DNA of 36,769 bases. It comes from Deltaproteobacteria bacterium. Lineage in GTDB: Bacteria > Desulfobacterota > Desulfobacteria > C00003060 > C00003106. Location: positions 1 to 36,769 of the forward strand of contig JAFDAE010000004.1 of the NCBI GenBank assembly GCA_019314005.1, read 5' to 3'. Of this stretch, positions 7,493-17,515 are shown piece after piece (positions within the stretch are counted from its first letter, which is position 1; each line of letters starts with the position of its first letter). Both the position numbers and the translations under genes were made by a program. The notes under the pieces are model-generated. The model made no database searches. It saw only the letters and a list, made by a program, of their open reading frames with translations, and was not told the DNA's origin.

Positions 7493-7860
7493 ATGATTAC
7501 CGACACAACCTTTTTCACAAATGAACCGGGTTATGCGCTGCTTGACAGGTTCAAGAAGACATTAGAGCACGTCCAGTATTATGAAACCGAAATCGGAATC
7601 AGAAAGTTTCTGGAATTTCTGACTGCCGATTGTACCAATAAAGAGCAGGACATAGCCAATGGCGGCAACGGGAAAAAGATGGAACTTCGTGCTGAGAATT
7701 CAACGTCGAATTAAAAGACAGGGTTGATGTTGAATTCGCCCTGAAGCAATTTGAAAACCTGTGGAAGGATGGTGTAAACATCTCGCAGGAATATGTCGAA
7801 ACTATCCGGAATAAGACTTGGCTCAATGACGCGATCATTCCCTATTATCTTTACCTGAAA
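7493..7860 (+). pseudogene. Decayed N-terminal extension (PLD-type region) of the SNF2 helicase
   Basis: The reading frame from ATG 7493 gives 'MITDTTFFTNEPGYALLDRF', the usual N-terminus of helicases that begin with a phospholipase-D-like nuclease domain. After 'KTLEHVQYY' it jumps to 'ETEIGIRKFLEFLTAD', so most of the PLD domain is gone. The frame stops at 7714. In the helicase frame, codons from 7696 onward read 'EFNVELKDRVDVEFALKQFENLW' and run straight into the helicase, preceded by a TGA at 7693. So there is at least one deletion and one frameshift. No HKD motif remains. Confidence 0.7.
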
Positions 7861-10407
7861 ATGCTTTATGAATACCTGAAGGAAGACATCAATCTGGATG
7901 AAGAGATTGAGCTGGATCTGCCTGAAGGCTTTATGGAGCTTGAATATCAAAAACAGGCAGTTGTCTCCGCAAAAAAAATCCTGGATGCCTACAATGGAGT
8001 ATTTCTGGCCGATGTCGTCGGTCTGGGGAAGACATTTATATCCGCCATGCTGGCACAACAGCTGCCCGGCGGCAAACTGGTTATATGCCCTCCTGTACTT
8101 AAGGATTACTGGGAAGAGACATTTTTTGACTTTGGAATCAAGAAAACAAAGGTGGAATCTCTCGGCAAGCTTGACCAGATCATAAAAGATGGAACGGATA
8201 AATACGATTACATCTTTATTGATGAGGCGCACCGTTTCAGGAATGAATATACTCAGAGCTTTGAAATGATTCATCAGGTCTGCCACGGTAAAAAAGTCAT
8301 CCTGGTTTCCGCCACACCCCTGAACAACACCTTTGATGATATTTTAAGCCAATTGAAACTCTTCCAAATTCCCAAGAAATCAACAATTCCGGGAGTGCCG
8401 AACCTTGAAAAATTCTTTAAGAGTCTCATGCACAGACTTAAGAATATCAAAAAATCAGATCCGGAATACATCAGCGCCATCAAGGAAGGTTCCGGAAAAA
8501 TCAGGGAAAATATTCTCAAATATACGATGGTGCGCAGGACGCGTTCTGAAATCGCCGACTATTTCAACAAGGACATCGATGAACAGGGCCTGTTCTTTCC
8601 CGATGTGGAAGACCCGCGGCGAATCATTTACGAATTCGATGATGAGATAAGCACAACCTTCAATAGCACCATAGAACTACTGAAAAAATTCAAATACGCC
8701 CGCTACACCCCTCTGCTATATCTGAAAGAAGAGGTTTCAGAGCTTGAAAAACAGAGTCAGCGCAACGTCGGCGGTTTCATGAAGGTCATCCTGGTAAAAC
8801 GGCTTGAAAGCAGCTTCCATGCTTTTCGTAAAACAATTGCCCGCTTTGTTGAATCATACGCTAATTTCATCGATATGTTCGACAAGGGAATAATTTATAT
8901 CAGCAAGACTGTTGACGTTTACGATCTACTGGATGAAGACAACGAAGATAAGATACATCAATTCATAGAGCAGGAAAGGATAAGCCGGTATGACGCGGAA
9001 CAGTTCAGGCCGGAATTTATAGAAGACCTCAAGGCCGACTTGAAATTACTGAAAGCAATCCGCGATCTGTGGTCGGTTGTCGATTCGGACCCGAAGATAG
9101 AGACATTCATCGATGATCTGAAAACAAACAATGAACTGAAAGACAAGAAACTTATCATCTTCACGGAATCAAAGGAAACGGGCGATTATCTCTATGATAA
9201 ACTCAGCGCGCAATTTCCGAACAAGGTATTGTTTTACTCCAGTGAAGGCGGGCAAACCGCGGAAGGCAAAAAATCAGTCGTAGACGCCCGGCGTATCATC
9301 AAGGAAAATTACGATCCCACCCACAAGACCCAAAATGACGATTTGCGGATTCTTATCAGCACCGATATCCTCGCGGAGGGCATCAATTTGCACCGTTCGA
9401 ATATCGTAATAAATTATGATCTGCCATGGAATCCGACAAAAGTGCTTCAAAGAGTGGGACGGGTAAACCGTGTCGGCACCGAACACACAAGCATTTACGT
9501 ATTTAACTTTTTCCCCACAGATCAGTCAGACAGACAGATCGGTCTGGAAGATAACATCAAATCCAAGATCCAGGCCTTCCACGACACGCTTGGAGAGGAC
9601 GCAAAATATCTTACCGATGAAGAAGTCGTGTCTTCCCATGAATTATTCGGAGACACGCTGTATCAACGCCTTGCGGACAAAAAGACGTATGCGGGCGATG
9701 ATGAAGAAGGACAATCCGAGTTGGAATATCTGAAGTTTATTCGTGATATTCGTGATAATCAACCCGCGCTTTTTGAAGAAATTAAAAACCTTCCGAAGAA
9801 AGCACGATCATCCAGACAATGCGACATGGAGAACGATCAGTTGATCACCTTCTTTCGCAAAGGCAAATTGAAAAAGTTCTTTATGTCGGGCGGCACCGGT
9901 TCCCGTGAGTGCACTTTTTTTGAAGCCGCGGACATCCTGGAATGCGACGAAGATACAAAACGGGAGAAAATACCAAAGCAGTTCTATCCGATGCTGGAAG
10001 ACAACAAGGAGCAGTTTCGCTTTGTCACTTCAGGCGAAAATTTTGAACCGAAAGGATCAGGCGGACGTGGCGGGCTTTCCAATGAACGCTATGTCATCAC
10101 GCGCTTGAAGGCGAAGGAATTTAGAAAGTATCAAGGCTTCACCGATGACGATGAGGAATACATCAGACTGGTTTTAAGAGGATATGAATACGGTGTGATT
10201 CCGAAGAACACCACAAAGGGTATCAAGAAAAAGATCGAAAAAGAGAGCAATCCTCTGAAGGTTTTGGCAATCCTCAAGAAGAGTATCCCATATAATATCC
10301 TTGATGCGGAAAGACCGGGCCAACAGGTTCCTTCGGCTAAAAGGGAAGTTATTTTATCCGAATTCCTGACTGGAACTTCCGAAAATGTACTTTCGAAAAA
10401 TGAATAG
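7861..10407 (+). CDS. SNF2/DEAH-type ATP-dependent helicase of an RM-like defence unit
   Basis: 848 aa from the first in-frame ATG. Motifs: Walker A VVGLGKT (about 52-58), Walker B IDEAH (about 120-124), VSATP, then in the second RecA domain 'LIIFTESKETGDYL', 'STDILAEGINL' and 'NPTKVLQRVGRVNRVG'. It is a superfamily 2 DNA translocase. Homologues normally carry an N-terminal PLD nuclease; here that part is broken (7493-7860), so the protein may start at 7861 without a good ribosome site, or may not be made. It precedes the 1107-aa methylase by 64 bp, a pairing seen in restriction-type defence loci, where the helicase would translocate DNA for the modification/cleavage partner. Confidence 0.85.
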   Translation: MLYEYLKEDINLDEEIELDLPEGFMELEYQKQAVVSAKKILDAYNGVFLADVVGLGKTFISAMLAQQLPGGKLVICPPVLKDYWEETFFDFGIKKTKVESLGKLDQIIKDGTDKYDYIFIDEAHRFRNEYTQSFEMIHQVCHGKKVILVSATPLNNTFDDILSQLKLFQIPKKSTIPGVPNLEKFFKSLMHRLKNIKKSDPEYISAIKEGSGKIRENILKYTMVRRTRSEIADYFNKDIDEQGLFFPDVEDPRRIIYEFDDEISTTFNSTIELLKKFKYARYTPLLYLKEEVSELEKQSQRNVGGFMKVILVKRLESSFHAFRKTIARFVESYANFIDMFDKGIIYISKTVDVYDLLDEDNEDKIHQFIEQERISRYDAEQFRPEFIEDLKADLKLLKAIRDLWSVVDSDPKIETFIDDLKTNNELKDKKLIIFTESKETGDYLYDKLSAQFPNKVLFYSSEGGQTAEGKKSVVDARRIIKENYDPTHKTQNDDLRILISTDILAEGINLHRSNIVINYDLPWNPTKVLQRVGRVNRVGTEHTSIYVFNFFPTDQSDRQIGLEDNIKSKIQAFHDTLGEDAKYLTDEEVVSSHELFGDTLYQRLADKKTYAGDDEEGQSELEYLKFIRDIRDNQPALFEEIKNLPKKARSSRQCDMENDQLITFFRKGKLKKFFMSGGTGSRECTFFEAADILECDEDTKREKIPKQFYPMLEDNKEQFRFVTSGENFEPKGSGGRGGLSNERYVITRLKAKEFRKYQGFTDDDEEYIRLVLRGYEYGVIPKNTTKGIKKKIEKESNPLKVLAILKKSIPYNILDAERPGQQVPSAKREVILSEFLTGTSENVLSKNE

Positions 10408-10421
10408 GCAGGTTGTTAAAT

Positions 10422-10460
10422 CCCCTCTCCCCACGGTGGGAGAGGGTTAGGGTGAGGGGC
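10422..10460. repeat. CCCTCTCCCC/GGGAGAGGG palindrome
   Basis: CCCCTCTCCCC-ACGGT-GGGAGAGGG followed by TTAGGGTGAGGGG forms a strong hairpin between the helicase and methylase genes. It is a common dispersed palindrome in proteobacteria. It overlaps the methylase leader, and a degenerate copy lies at 5570-5630. Confidence 0.7.
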
Positions 10461-10471
10461 AAAATATAATC

Positions 10472-13400
10472 ATGGACAAACAGGCAGCAGAAAATCTAAT
10501 CACTAATACATTCAACCGCCCTTTCAATGAAAGCAGTTTCTCAAATTTTATACGAAACCTCCTCAACGATATCGATGAATCAAAAGCCTTTTCGTGTCTA
10601 TATGGAAGCTACATCAGGCATTCATTCGCAGACCACGTTAAACAATATCGCCGCATCGGTGCTTACACAGATCCAAATGGTGAAAGAGTCGACGTACTCA
10701 TCGTACACCTGAAGCGGGGAACCGCGCTTGAGCATGCCCGCACAAGGCAGCGAAATTTCATCGCATGGTATTTGAACGGGGGCCGTGGCGGCATATTAAG
10801 AGACGCGGCCCTGGTCGCTTTTGTTTCTCCTGATTTAGACGATTGGCGTTTTTCCTATGTACGAATGGAATACAAAGAGAAGGTCACTGAATCCGGGAAA
10901 GTCAAAGTAAAAGAAGAGCTCACCCCGGCAAAGAGATATTCATTCCTTGTCGGCAAGAATGAGCCGAATCATACCGCCCAGCAGCAGTTGCTGCCCCTTC
11001 TGAAAAAAGATTCAAGAAATCCCACCCTGTCAGAGCTGGAAGATGCCTTCAGTGTTGAAGCCGTTACAAAACAGTTCTATCTGGACTATAAAGGGTTATT
11101 CGAGAAACTAACCGAAGAACTCAATCGCATTCTAAAAAAAGGCAGCGAGATAAAACAAGAATTTGAAAGCAAATCCATTGACACCGCCAATTTTGCCAAG
11201 AAACTGCTGGGGCAAATAGTTTTCCTCTATTTCCTGCAAAAGAAAGGGTGGCTGGGCGTAACCAAAGACGAAAGATGGGGGCAGGGTGATAAGAGATTTC
11301 TCGGGACATTGCTAAAAAGATGTATCGCGGAGAACAAAAACTTCTTCAACGATTATCTGGAATATCTGTTTTACGAGGCATTGGCCACCACCGAAGGACG
11401 GGCAACAATTGACTTGAGCTATTACCCGAAATTTGATTGCAAAATCCCTTTCCTCAATGGCGGATTATTCGAAGCGACATACGATTGGAAAAACACAAAC
11501 ATTCTTTTGCCTGATGAATTGTTTTCAAACAAGGAAAAAACAAAAGCCGGAGATACAGGCACCGGCATCCTGAACATCTTTGACCGCTATAGCTTTACCG
11601 TTAAGGAAGACGAGCCCCTGGAAAAAGAAGTTGCCGTTGACCCGGAAATGCTGGGAAAAGTATTTGAAAATCTGCTTCCAGAAAACCTGCGCAAGGGTCA
11701 GGGTACTTACTATACCCCACGTGAAATCGTCCACTATATGTGCCAGGAAAGCTTGATTAACTACCTCGCCACTGAAGTTTCTGCCTGTCATTCCCGACTC
11801 ACCCCTTGTCATTCCCGCGAAAGCGGGAATCCAGTTCCCACAAAGGATGATATTGAAACGCTTATTAAATACGGCGAGCAGGTGGGTGAAAATGAAGCGA
11901 GGGTAGAAAGAGAAGGAACGGAGACAGACACTTATTATTATAAACTTCCGGAAAGCGTAAGAAAAAACGCCCAACTTCTGGATGAAAAACTGGAGACCAT
12001 CAAAATATGCGATCCCGCAATCGGCTCCGGCGCCTTTCCTGTGGGAATGATGCACGAAATCGTAAAGGCCAGGAATGTGCTGGAGACCTACCTTAAAACC
12101 GGGGAAAACGCTTATGAATTCAAACGCCACTGCATTCAGGAATCTCTTTACGGTGTAGATATCGACCCCGGCGCCATAGAGATTGCCAAACTTCGTCTCT
12201 GGCTCTCCCTTGTGGTGGATGAGGAAAATTATCTCGATATCAAACCACTGCCGAATCTGGATTATAAGATTGTGTGCGGCAATTCTTTGTTAGGTGTGGA
12301 GAAAAATCTCTTCAACAATCAATTATTTTCAGAATTCGAACAGTTAAAACCTCTATATTTCGATGAAACAAATATAAATAAAAAGCGGGAATATAAAAGA
12401 CAGATCGATAATTTGATCAAAGAACTGACAAATAATGATGAACGCTTCGATTTCGAGGTCTATTTTTCCGAAGTTTTTCATAAACAGGACGGTTTTGATG
12501 TGGTGATTGCAAATCCGCCGTATATCCGTCATGAAGGGATAAAATCCCTTAAACCGTTTCTTGCAAAAGAATTCCAATCATTTTATTGCAGCACAGCAGA
12601 TATATACACATACTTTTACAAACGTGGATTGGATCTTCTGAAATCGAGCGGTCACCTCTGTTTTATTGCTCCCAACAAATTCATGCGGGCGACCTACGGC
12701 AAAAATACCCGCCACGTATTGACACATACGGGAACGCCTCGATTCATTATCGATTTTTGTGATCTGCCGATATTTGACGCCACTACGTATCCCGCAATCC
12801 TGTTGATTGAAAAGAATGAGCCTGATGAGAATGAAAAAACTCTCGTTACCACTTTCCGCAAGTCGGAACAGCTTGAGCGGATCGAAGACACTATCTCAAC
12901 CCTCGGATTTCAAATGCCGGTTACAGCGCTGAAGTCTGCGGGCTGGACTCTCGAAACACCACAGGTATTGGCTCTGATGGAAAAAATCCGGGGAGCGGGC
13001 AAGCCGCTTGGCGAATACGTGAACGGGCGTTTTTATCGTGGTATTTTGACCGGCTTCAATGAGGCATTTGTGATCAATTCCGACACACGAGAAAGATTGA
13101 TTGCCGAAGACCCTATAAGCGAAGAGCTGATCAAGCCGTGGTTACGAGGACGTGACATTCGCAAATGGAAAGTAGAGTGGGCGGAGCTGTATGTCGTAAA
13201 TATTCCAAGCACTGCCAACAAGAAATGGCCCTGGTCTGATGCAAAGACAGAGGGTGCTGCACGGCAGATTTTTGAACAAACCTACCCCGCCATCCATCGA
13301 CATTTGTCTCATTGGGAAAAGAAATTGAAAAAGAGAGATGATCAAGGGAAATTCTGGTGGGAACTCCGGTCGTGTGCCTATTATTCTTATTTTGAAAAAC

Positions 13401-13795
13401 CCAAAATTGTATATCCAGACATATCTCAATCCCCCAAATTTACTTGGGATGAAAGTAAATCATACCTGGGAAACACAGCTTACATTATGCCATCAGATGA
13501 AATATGGCTGATTGGATTACTGAATTCAAAACTAATGAATTGGTTTTATTCCCATATAAGCCCAGCCATTAGAGGAGGCTTTTTTAGATTTATTGCACAA
13601 TATATGGAGCAGATGCCAATCTTTCCCGCATCAGAAACACAAAAGGCCCCGATAGTTGAGCGAGTAAAGGCCATCCTTGAAAATCCCGACAGACCCGACA
13701 TAATGAACCTTGAAGCTGAAATCAACGCACTGGTCTATGAACTTTATCAATTGACGGCAGAAGAAATTGACATTGTGGAAGAGGGTGTGGGATAG
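10472..13795 (+). CDS. Eco57I-like adenine DNA methyltransferase / type IIG-like RM protein, with an in-frame repeat insertion
   Basis: 1107 aa. N-terminal module (1-250) with 'RVDVLIVHLKRGTALEHARTRQRNF', a helical linker, then the N6-adenine methylase core: motif I DPAIGSGAF (about 514-522) and motif IV NPPY (about 681-684). The C-terminal part has a TaqI-like target-recognition region ('LIKPWLRGRDIRKWKVEW'). It should methylate adenine in a specific site; whether it also cuts is unclear because I see no sure nuclease motif. Residues 438-456 (CHSRLTPCHSRESGNPV) are a palindromic genomic repeat read in frame, sitting between the 'TYYTPREIVHYM' region and motif I. Start ATG 10472 is preceded by no strong ribosome site. 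It likely works with the helicase upstream. Confidence 0.9.
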   Translation: MDKQAAENLITNTFNRPFNESSFSNFIRNLLNDIDESKAFSCLYGSYIRHSFADHVKQYRRIGAYTDPNGERVDVLIVHLKRGTALEHARTRQRNFIAWYLNGGRGGILRDAALVAFVSPDLDDWRFSYVRMEYKEKVTESGKVKVKEELTPAKRYSFLVGKNEPNHTAQQQLLPLLKKDSRNPTLSELEDAFSVEAVTKQFYLDYKGLFEKLTEELNRILKKGSEIKQEFESKSIDTANFAKKLLGQIVFLYFLQKKGWLGVTKDERWGQGDKRFLGTLLKRCIAENKNFFNDYLEYLFYEALATTEGRATIDLSYYPKFDCKIPFLNGGLFEATYDWKNTNILLPDELFSNKEKTKAGDTGTGILNIFDRYSFTVKEDEPLEKEVAVDPEMLGKVFENLLPENLRKGQGTYYTPREIVHYMCQESLINYLATEVSACHSRLTPCHSRESGNPVPTKDDIETLIKYGEQVGENEARVEREGTETDTYYYKLPESVRKNAQLLDEKLETIKICDPAIGSGAFPVGMMHEIVKARNVLETYLKTGENAYEFKRHCIQESLYGVDIDPGAIEIAKLRLWLSLVVDEENYLDIKPLPNLDYKIVCGNSLLGVEKNLFNNQLFSEFEQLKPLYFDETNINKKREYKRQIDNLIKELTNNDERFDFEVYFSEVFHKQDGFDVVIANPPYIRHEGIKSLKPFLAKEFQSFYCSTADIYTYFYKRGLDLLKSSGHLCFIAPNKFMRATYGKNTRHVLTHTGTPRFIIDFCDLPIFDATTYPAILLIEKNEPDENEKTLVTTFRKSEQLERIEDTISTLGFQMPVTALKSAGWTLETPQVLALMEKIRGAGKPLGEYVNGRFYRGILTGFNEAFVINSDTRERLIAEDPISEELIKPWLRGRDIRKWKVEWAELYVVNIPSTANKKWPWSDAKTEGAARQIFEQTYPAIHRHLSHWEKKLKKRDDQGKFWWELRSCAYYSYFEKPKIVYPDISQSPKFTWDESKSYLGNTAYIMPSDEIWLIGLLNSKLMNWFYSHISPAIRGGFFRFIAQYMEQMPIFPASETQKAPIVERVKAILENPDRPDIMNLEAEINALVYELYQLTAEEIDIVEEGVG
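11784..11836. repeat. CHSRESGNP-type palindromic element inside the methylase gene
   Basis: Two TGTCATTCCCG units (from 11786 and 11807). The second forms a perfect hairpin ATTCCCGC-GAAA-GCGGGAAT (11811-11830) with a GNRA-type loop. The inserted stretch is about 51 nt, a multiple of three, so the gene stays open. The same family lies between genes at 4413 and inside small ORFs at 22294 and 25239. Confidence 0.9.
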
Positions 13796-13926
13796 TCAAG
13801 AGACGGGTTGTGTTTATGATGGACAGGAATGAATTAAAGGAAAAAATATTTCCATGTATGGCGATGTGACATATCTTTGAAGAAGGCATATCGTTTATTG
13901 TTTTTAGTTTGATAGGATTTGCTACA

Positions 13927-16785
13927 ATGGCTGACAATTCCCTTCAATTAGTTGACTTTATTAACCCTGACGGCAGTTATATCCCAGGTTTGATACCTAC
14001 AGGCAGTGCCGCGGAGACGACAGGTCTTAGCATCGACGAACAAGTTGCGATCTTTGATGCTGAGTCGTTTAAACATATAAATTTCGTATTTTTTCGCCGT
14101 TTTTCGGACGGGCGTTCATCCCAAATTTCGGCTTACGTTGTAGATAACTCTGATGAACGGCTTGACGAAAAAGCATTAGCCGAACTTCACTTGCAGGTTT
14201 GGCTTCATGGTACGGCGCCATTGCTCTATATCGCCTGGCCAAGTCGAATTGATGTGCTGACATGCGCGCGAGGACCGGATTTCTGGAAAGTTGATGAGGA
14301 GGAATGCCAGTATAACCCCGCAAAAAAAATTGAAGCTGAAGCGCTGAAAACTGCCAGCGCTATAACCAGTGAACTACAAAAGTTTTCAGCATTGCGCCTT
14401 GCTGATGGAACATTTTGGGAAGAGCCTGGTAATAAGAAATTAGCAGACCACGACAAGGCGGCACACCAATCGCTGACCCAGGCAGTTGTTGAGGCGGATA
14501 TTGATCTTGATGGAGAAAAAAATCCAATCCTGCGTCGCCTGCTTCTGTTAATGGTGTTGATCAAATATCTTGAGGATCGCCAAGTCTTTCCAGGTGGCGG
14601 TTGGTTTGGCAAGTTCCACAAAGGGGCAAAGAATTTCTTCGAAGTTCTGCAAGGGGGTGAACCTGAAGAGGTATATAGGCTGTTGAATTTCCTCGAACGA
14701 AAATTCAATGGCGATATATTTGCTTTCCAGCATGAAGATATCACAAAATCGATCCTCGAAACATTTTCAGATCTTGTTGGAGCTAAAACGCTAAATCGGC
14801 AGCGATACCTTTGGGCGCAATTTTCTTTCGAGCATCTGCCCGTTGAAATAATCAGCCACCTGTACCAACGATTCGTTGAGGGCGGGCATGGCGCTGTTTA
14901 CACGCCTCCTTTCCTGGCATCTTTGCTTTTGAATCACGCAATGCCCTACGATAAAATCACCGGCAGAGAATGCATTTTGGATCCGGCTTGCGGATCGGGA
15001 GTTTTTCTTGTTGGAGCATTTCGGAGATTGGTCAATGCTTGGCGTAGCCGTAATGGCTGGCAGCGTCCGGACGTCGATACGCTCAAAAAAATTCTCAAAA
15101 GGAGCATTTATGGTGTCGAATTAGATCCAAGCGCCATAGAGCTGACATCGTTTAGTTTATGCCTGGCTATTTGTGATGCATTACAGCCCGATGTCATCTG
15201 GCGAGACTTAAAATTCGATCCTCTGCGCAAATCAAATCTGTTTGAAGCGGATTTTTTTAGTGTTCTTCTTGAATCCCAGCGAGGTGAATCTACTGTTTTT
15301 GGAAAAACGTTCGATGTAATCATAGGCAATCCGCCCTTTGAATCTAAACTTTCAACCGCCGGGGGAAAGGTTAATAAAATTGCACAACAGCAAGACAGTA
15401 ATCGCGGAAAACTGCCGGACAAACAAACTGCCTATCTATTTCTGGAACAGTCATTAAAGCTTCTTCGGCCTAACGGCAAAATCTGTTTAATTCAGCCATC
15501 GGGACTACTCTATAATCGCAAGACCGAAAATTTTCGTAATGCAATAGCTCAAAAGTGCAAAATCAAGACAATCCTTGACTTTACTTCTATTCGCAAGCTT
15601 TATGATGCGGATCCTAAAACCGTTGCAATATTTGCTGAAGCGGGTAAACCCAAAGAAAATCATTGGATTGCTCACTGGACATTTCGTCGAACAGTAAGTG
15701 TCAACGAGAGGCTCTGCTTCGAACTGGATCATTACGACCGGCATCGTGTTACACAAAAACAGGCCGAAACTGATTCCTTTGTATGGCGTACAAATCTTCT
15801 TGGCGGCGGACGATTGCTCGATATGTCACGACGCCTTCGGAGCATGCGTACACTGGCAGAATACGTTGAGCAAAAAGGGTGGGATTACGGCGAAGGGTAT
15901 GTAACAGCAAAAAAAGAGCCTCTAATGCTATCGCCATTTCTGACCGGCAAACCTTTTCTTCCAAGTAATGCATTAACAGATACAGGTATTGATGAAAACA
16001 AAATAGAAACCGTTAAAGATACGCTTTTTCGGTCTGCATATACTGAAGACCGCTATAGCGCACCACTCATTTTAATAAAAAAGAATGAGTCTCTTCCCGT
16101 TACTTTTTGGAATAAAGGGTTTATTGCATACCGACATAGAATCGTTGGAATCCATGCACCTCAATCCCAAGCCTCCAATCTGCATGACTTTCATGAACTT
16201 TTCCTCAGTAATCACGACATCTATCGGTTCTGTTGCACCCTGAATGGAACACAATCGTTGGTAGGCAAATCCACCGCAATCCTTAAGCAAGATATTGATA
16301 TATTGCCTTGTCCCGAAGAGCCGGAATATATTTCCTTCTCTTTTTGGGAAGAGGCCCTGCGTGAAGATGTGTTCAAATATATAACCGAATATATTCGTCT
16401 TGGGCAGAATTCAGAATTATTAAAAATAGCCGCGGATATCAACGATCTTCGAGAGTATTCCAGCGTGTTTATTCGTATGCTTGGCAGCGTGTACGATAAC
16501 TTGCATGCAGCCGATCCTGTTTTTCTTAATGGATTGACCTGCCAACCATTCTATTTCGGTGAACGCCCAAATCTCAACTGGCTTGCTGAGCACCCGGAGA
16601 GTGAACTGCGAAAACTCATCTATAGCGAAAATCACGAAGATCTGCGGACAGTCAGGCTGTTGCGATTATACGTCGAAAATGTCCTGTTGCTTGTGAAGCC
16701 TGACCGGTTACGTTACTGGATACGTTCAACAGCAATTCGAGATGCCGATGAGACTCTTTTAGATTTACGCCGGTGGGGATATTAA
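13927..16785 (+). CDS. Second Eco57I-like N6-adenine DNA methyltransferase
   Basis: 952 aa from ATG 13927, preceded by AGGA at 9 nt; an earlier in-frame TTG at 13909 is less likely. The N-terminal 300 residues include 'LLYIAWPSRIDVLTCARGPDFW' and a linker before the methylase core. Motif I is DPACGSGVF (from residue 352) and motif IV NPPF (from 468). The C-terminal half should recognise the DNA target. It is distinct from the 1107-aa protein upstream and forms its own unit with the nuclease gene that follows 2 nt later, so it probably protects the host from that nuclease. Confidence 0.88.
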   Translation: MADNSLQLVDFINPDGSYIPGLIPTGSAAETTGLSIDEQVAIFDAESFKHINFVFFRRFSDGRSSQISAYVVDNSDERLDEKALAELHLQVWLHGTAPLLYIAWPSRIDVLTCARGPDFWKVDEEECQYNPAKKIEAEALKTASAITSELQKFSALRLADGTFWEEPGNKKLADHDKAAHQSLTQAVVEADIDLDGEKNPILRRLLLLMVLIKYLEDRQVFPGGGWFGKFHKGAKNFFEVLQGGEPEEVYRLLNFLERKFNGDIFAFQHEDITKSILETFSDLVGAKTLNRQRYLWAQFSFEHLPVEIISHLYQRFVEGGHGAVYTPPFLASLLLNHAMPYDKITGRECILDPACGSGVFLVGAFRRLVNAWRSRNGWQRPDVDTLKKILKRSIYGVELDPSAIELTSFSLCLAICDALQPDVIWRDLKFDPLRKSNLFEADFFSVLLESQRGESTVFGKTFDVIIGNPPFESKLSTAGGKVNKIAQQQDSNRGKLPDKQTAYLFLEQSLKLLRPNGKICLIQPSGLLYNRKTENFRNAIAQKCKIKTILDFTSIRKLYDADPKTVAIFAEAGKPKENHWIAHWTFRRTVSVNERLCFELDHYDRHRVTQKQAETDSFVWRTNLLGGGRLLDMSRRLRSMRTLAEYVEQKGWDYGEGYVTAKKEPLMLSPFLTGKPFLPSNALTDTGIDENKIETVKDTLFRSAYTEDRYSAPLILIKKNESLPVTFWNKGFIAYRHRIVGIHAPQSQASNLHDFHELFLSNHDIYRFCCTLNGTQSLVGKSTAILKQDIDILPCPEEPEYISFSFWEEALREDVFKYITEYIRLGQNSELLKIAADINDLREYSSVFIRMLGSVYDNLHAADPVFLNGLTCQPFYFGERPNLNWLAEHPESELRKLIYSENHEDLRTVRLLRLYVENVLLLVKPDRLRYWIRSTAIRDADETLLDLRRWGY

Positions 16786-16787
16786 GC

Positions 16788-17498
16788 ATGAATAAGGCGC
16801 GCAGTGAAGGACATATCACATCCGGAATTGATCGGGCCACGAGTACGCTTGTTCTGAGAACGATCAACTTTGTGCGTGAACAATTGCCGGCATGGAGGGA
16901 CGACCCTGATCGGCCAGACGAACAATCAGAAAACAAATTGAATTTACAGTTGTGCAAGTTTCTCGACTCACGCGCCCGGAACGATTTTCCTATGATTCGC
17001 TTCGATCATGAAGAGTATCAGATTGGGCGTCGCAGCGTCGATCTTTCAGTCTCTCCGGTCGAAAAAATGGTGATCGGCGCACAACTGTATGCCATTTACA
17101 ACCCTTTCCTTGTCTTTGAATGTAAGCGACTTCCTGCCCCTTCCAAGGACCGTGAAAAGGAGTACGTTACAGGAGGGATAGATAAGACAAGTGGCGGGAT
17201 TCAACGATTCAAACTTGGCCTTCACGGCGCAGGTCTGGATTCGATAGTGATGATTGGTTACGTGCAGGAGTACTCCTTACGTTACTGGCATCGCAAAATC
17301 AATGAATGGATTTTGGAATTTTCTATTAGCGCCATAGCAGATACCTGCATTTGGAATGATAGCGAATTACTTGAGATGATAGATGAATGCGTGCCAAAGG
17401 GTTTCGCGACCTGTCGATCTGCCCATATGCGAACTGATAGCACGACGAGTAGTGATATAACGATTCATCATCTTTGGATTGTTATGAATAGAGAGTAA
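16788..17498 (+). CDS. PD-(D/E)XK nuclease-like protein, probable restriction subunit
   Basis: 236 aa from ATG 16788, two bases after the methylase stop. It has the layout of a PD-(D/E)XK nuclease: E49 (SENKLN), D85 (RRSVDLSV) and E111-x-K113 (FLVFECKR), with the strands expected between them. It would cut unmodified DNA, paired with the preceding methylase. I do not recognise a named restriction enzyme. The nuclease reading rests on motif spacing alone; a recognition or regulatory role is possible. Confidence 0.7.
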   Translation: MNKARSEGHITSGIDRATSTLVLRTINFVREQLPAWRDDPDRPDEQSENKLNLQLCKFLDSRARNDFPMIRFDHEEYQIGRRSVDLSVSPVEKMVIGAQLYAIYNPFLVFECKRLPAPSKDREKEYVTGGIDKTSGGIQRFKLGLHGAGLDSIVMIGYVQEYSLRYWHRKINEWILEFSISAIADTCIWNDSELLEMIDECVPKGFATCRSAHMRTDSTTSSDITIHHLWIVMNRE

Positions 17499-17515
17499 AG
17501 AAGCTGTTATAGAAT

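Noticed and set aside
7711..8286. 191-aa frame on the minus strand
   Set aside because: Antisense to the helicase Walker A and B region; codon content and lack of a ribosome site point to a shadow.
11525..12130. 201-aa frame on the minus strand
   Set aside because: Antisense to the methylase core motifs; its FAGMT-type stretch is the palindromic repeat read backwards.
13816..13869. 17-codon frame MMDRNELKEKIFPCMAM between the two methylase genes
   Set aside because: Too short, and I cannot tie it to a family with confidence; possibly a relic of another gene.
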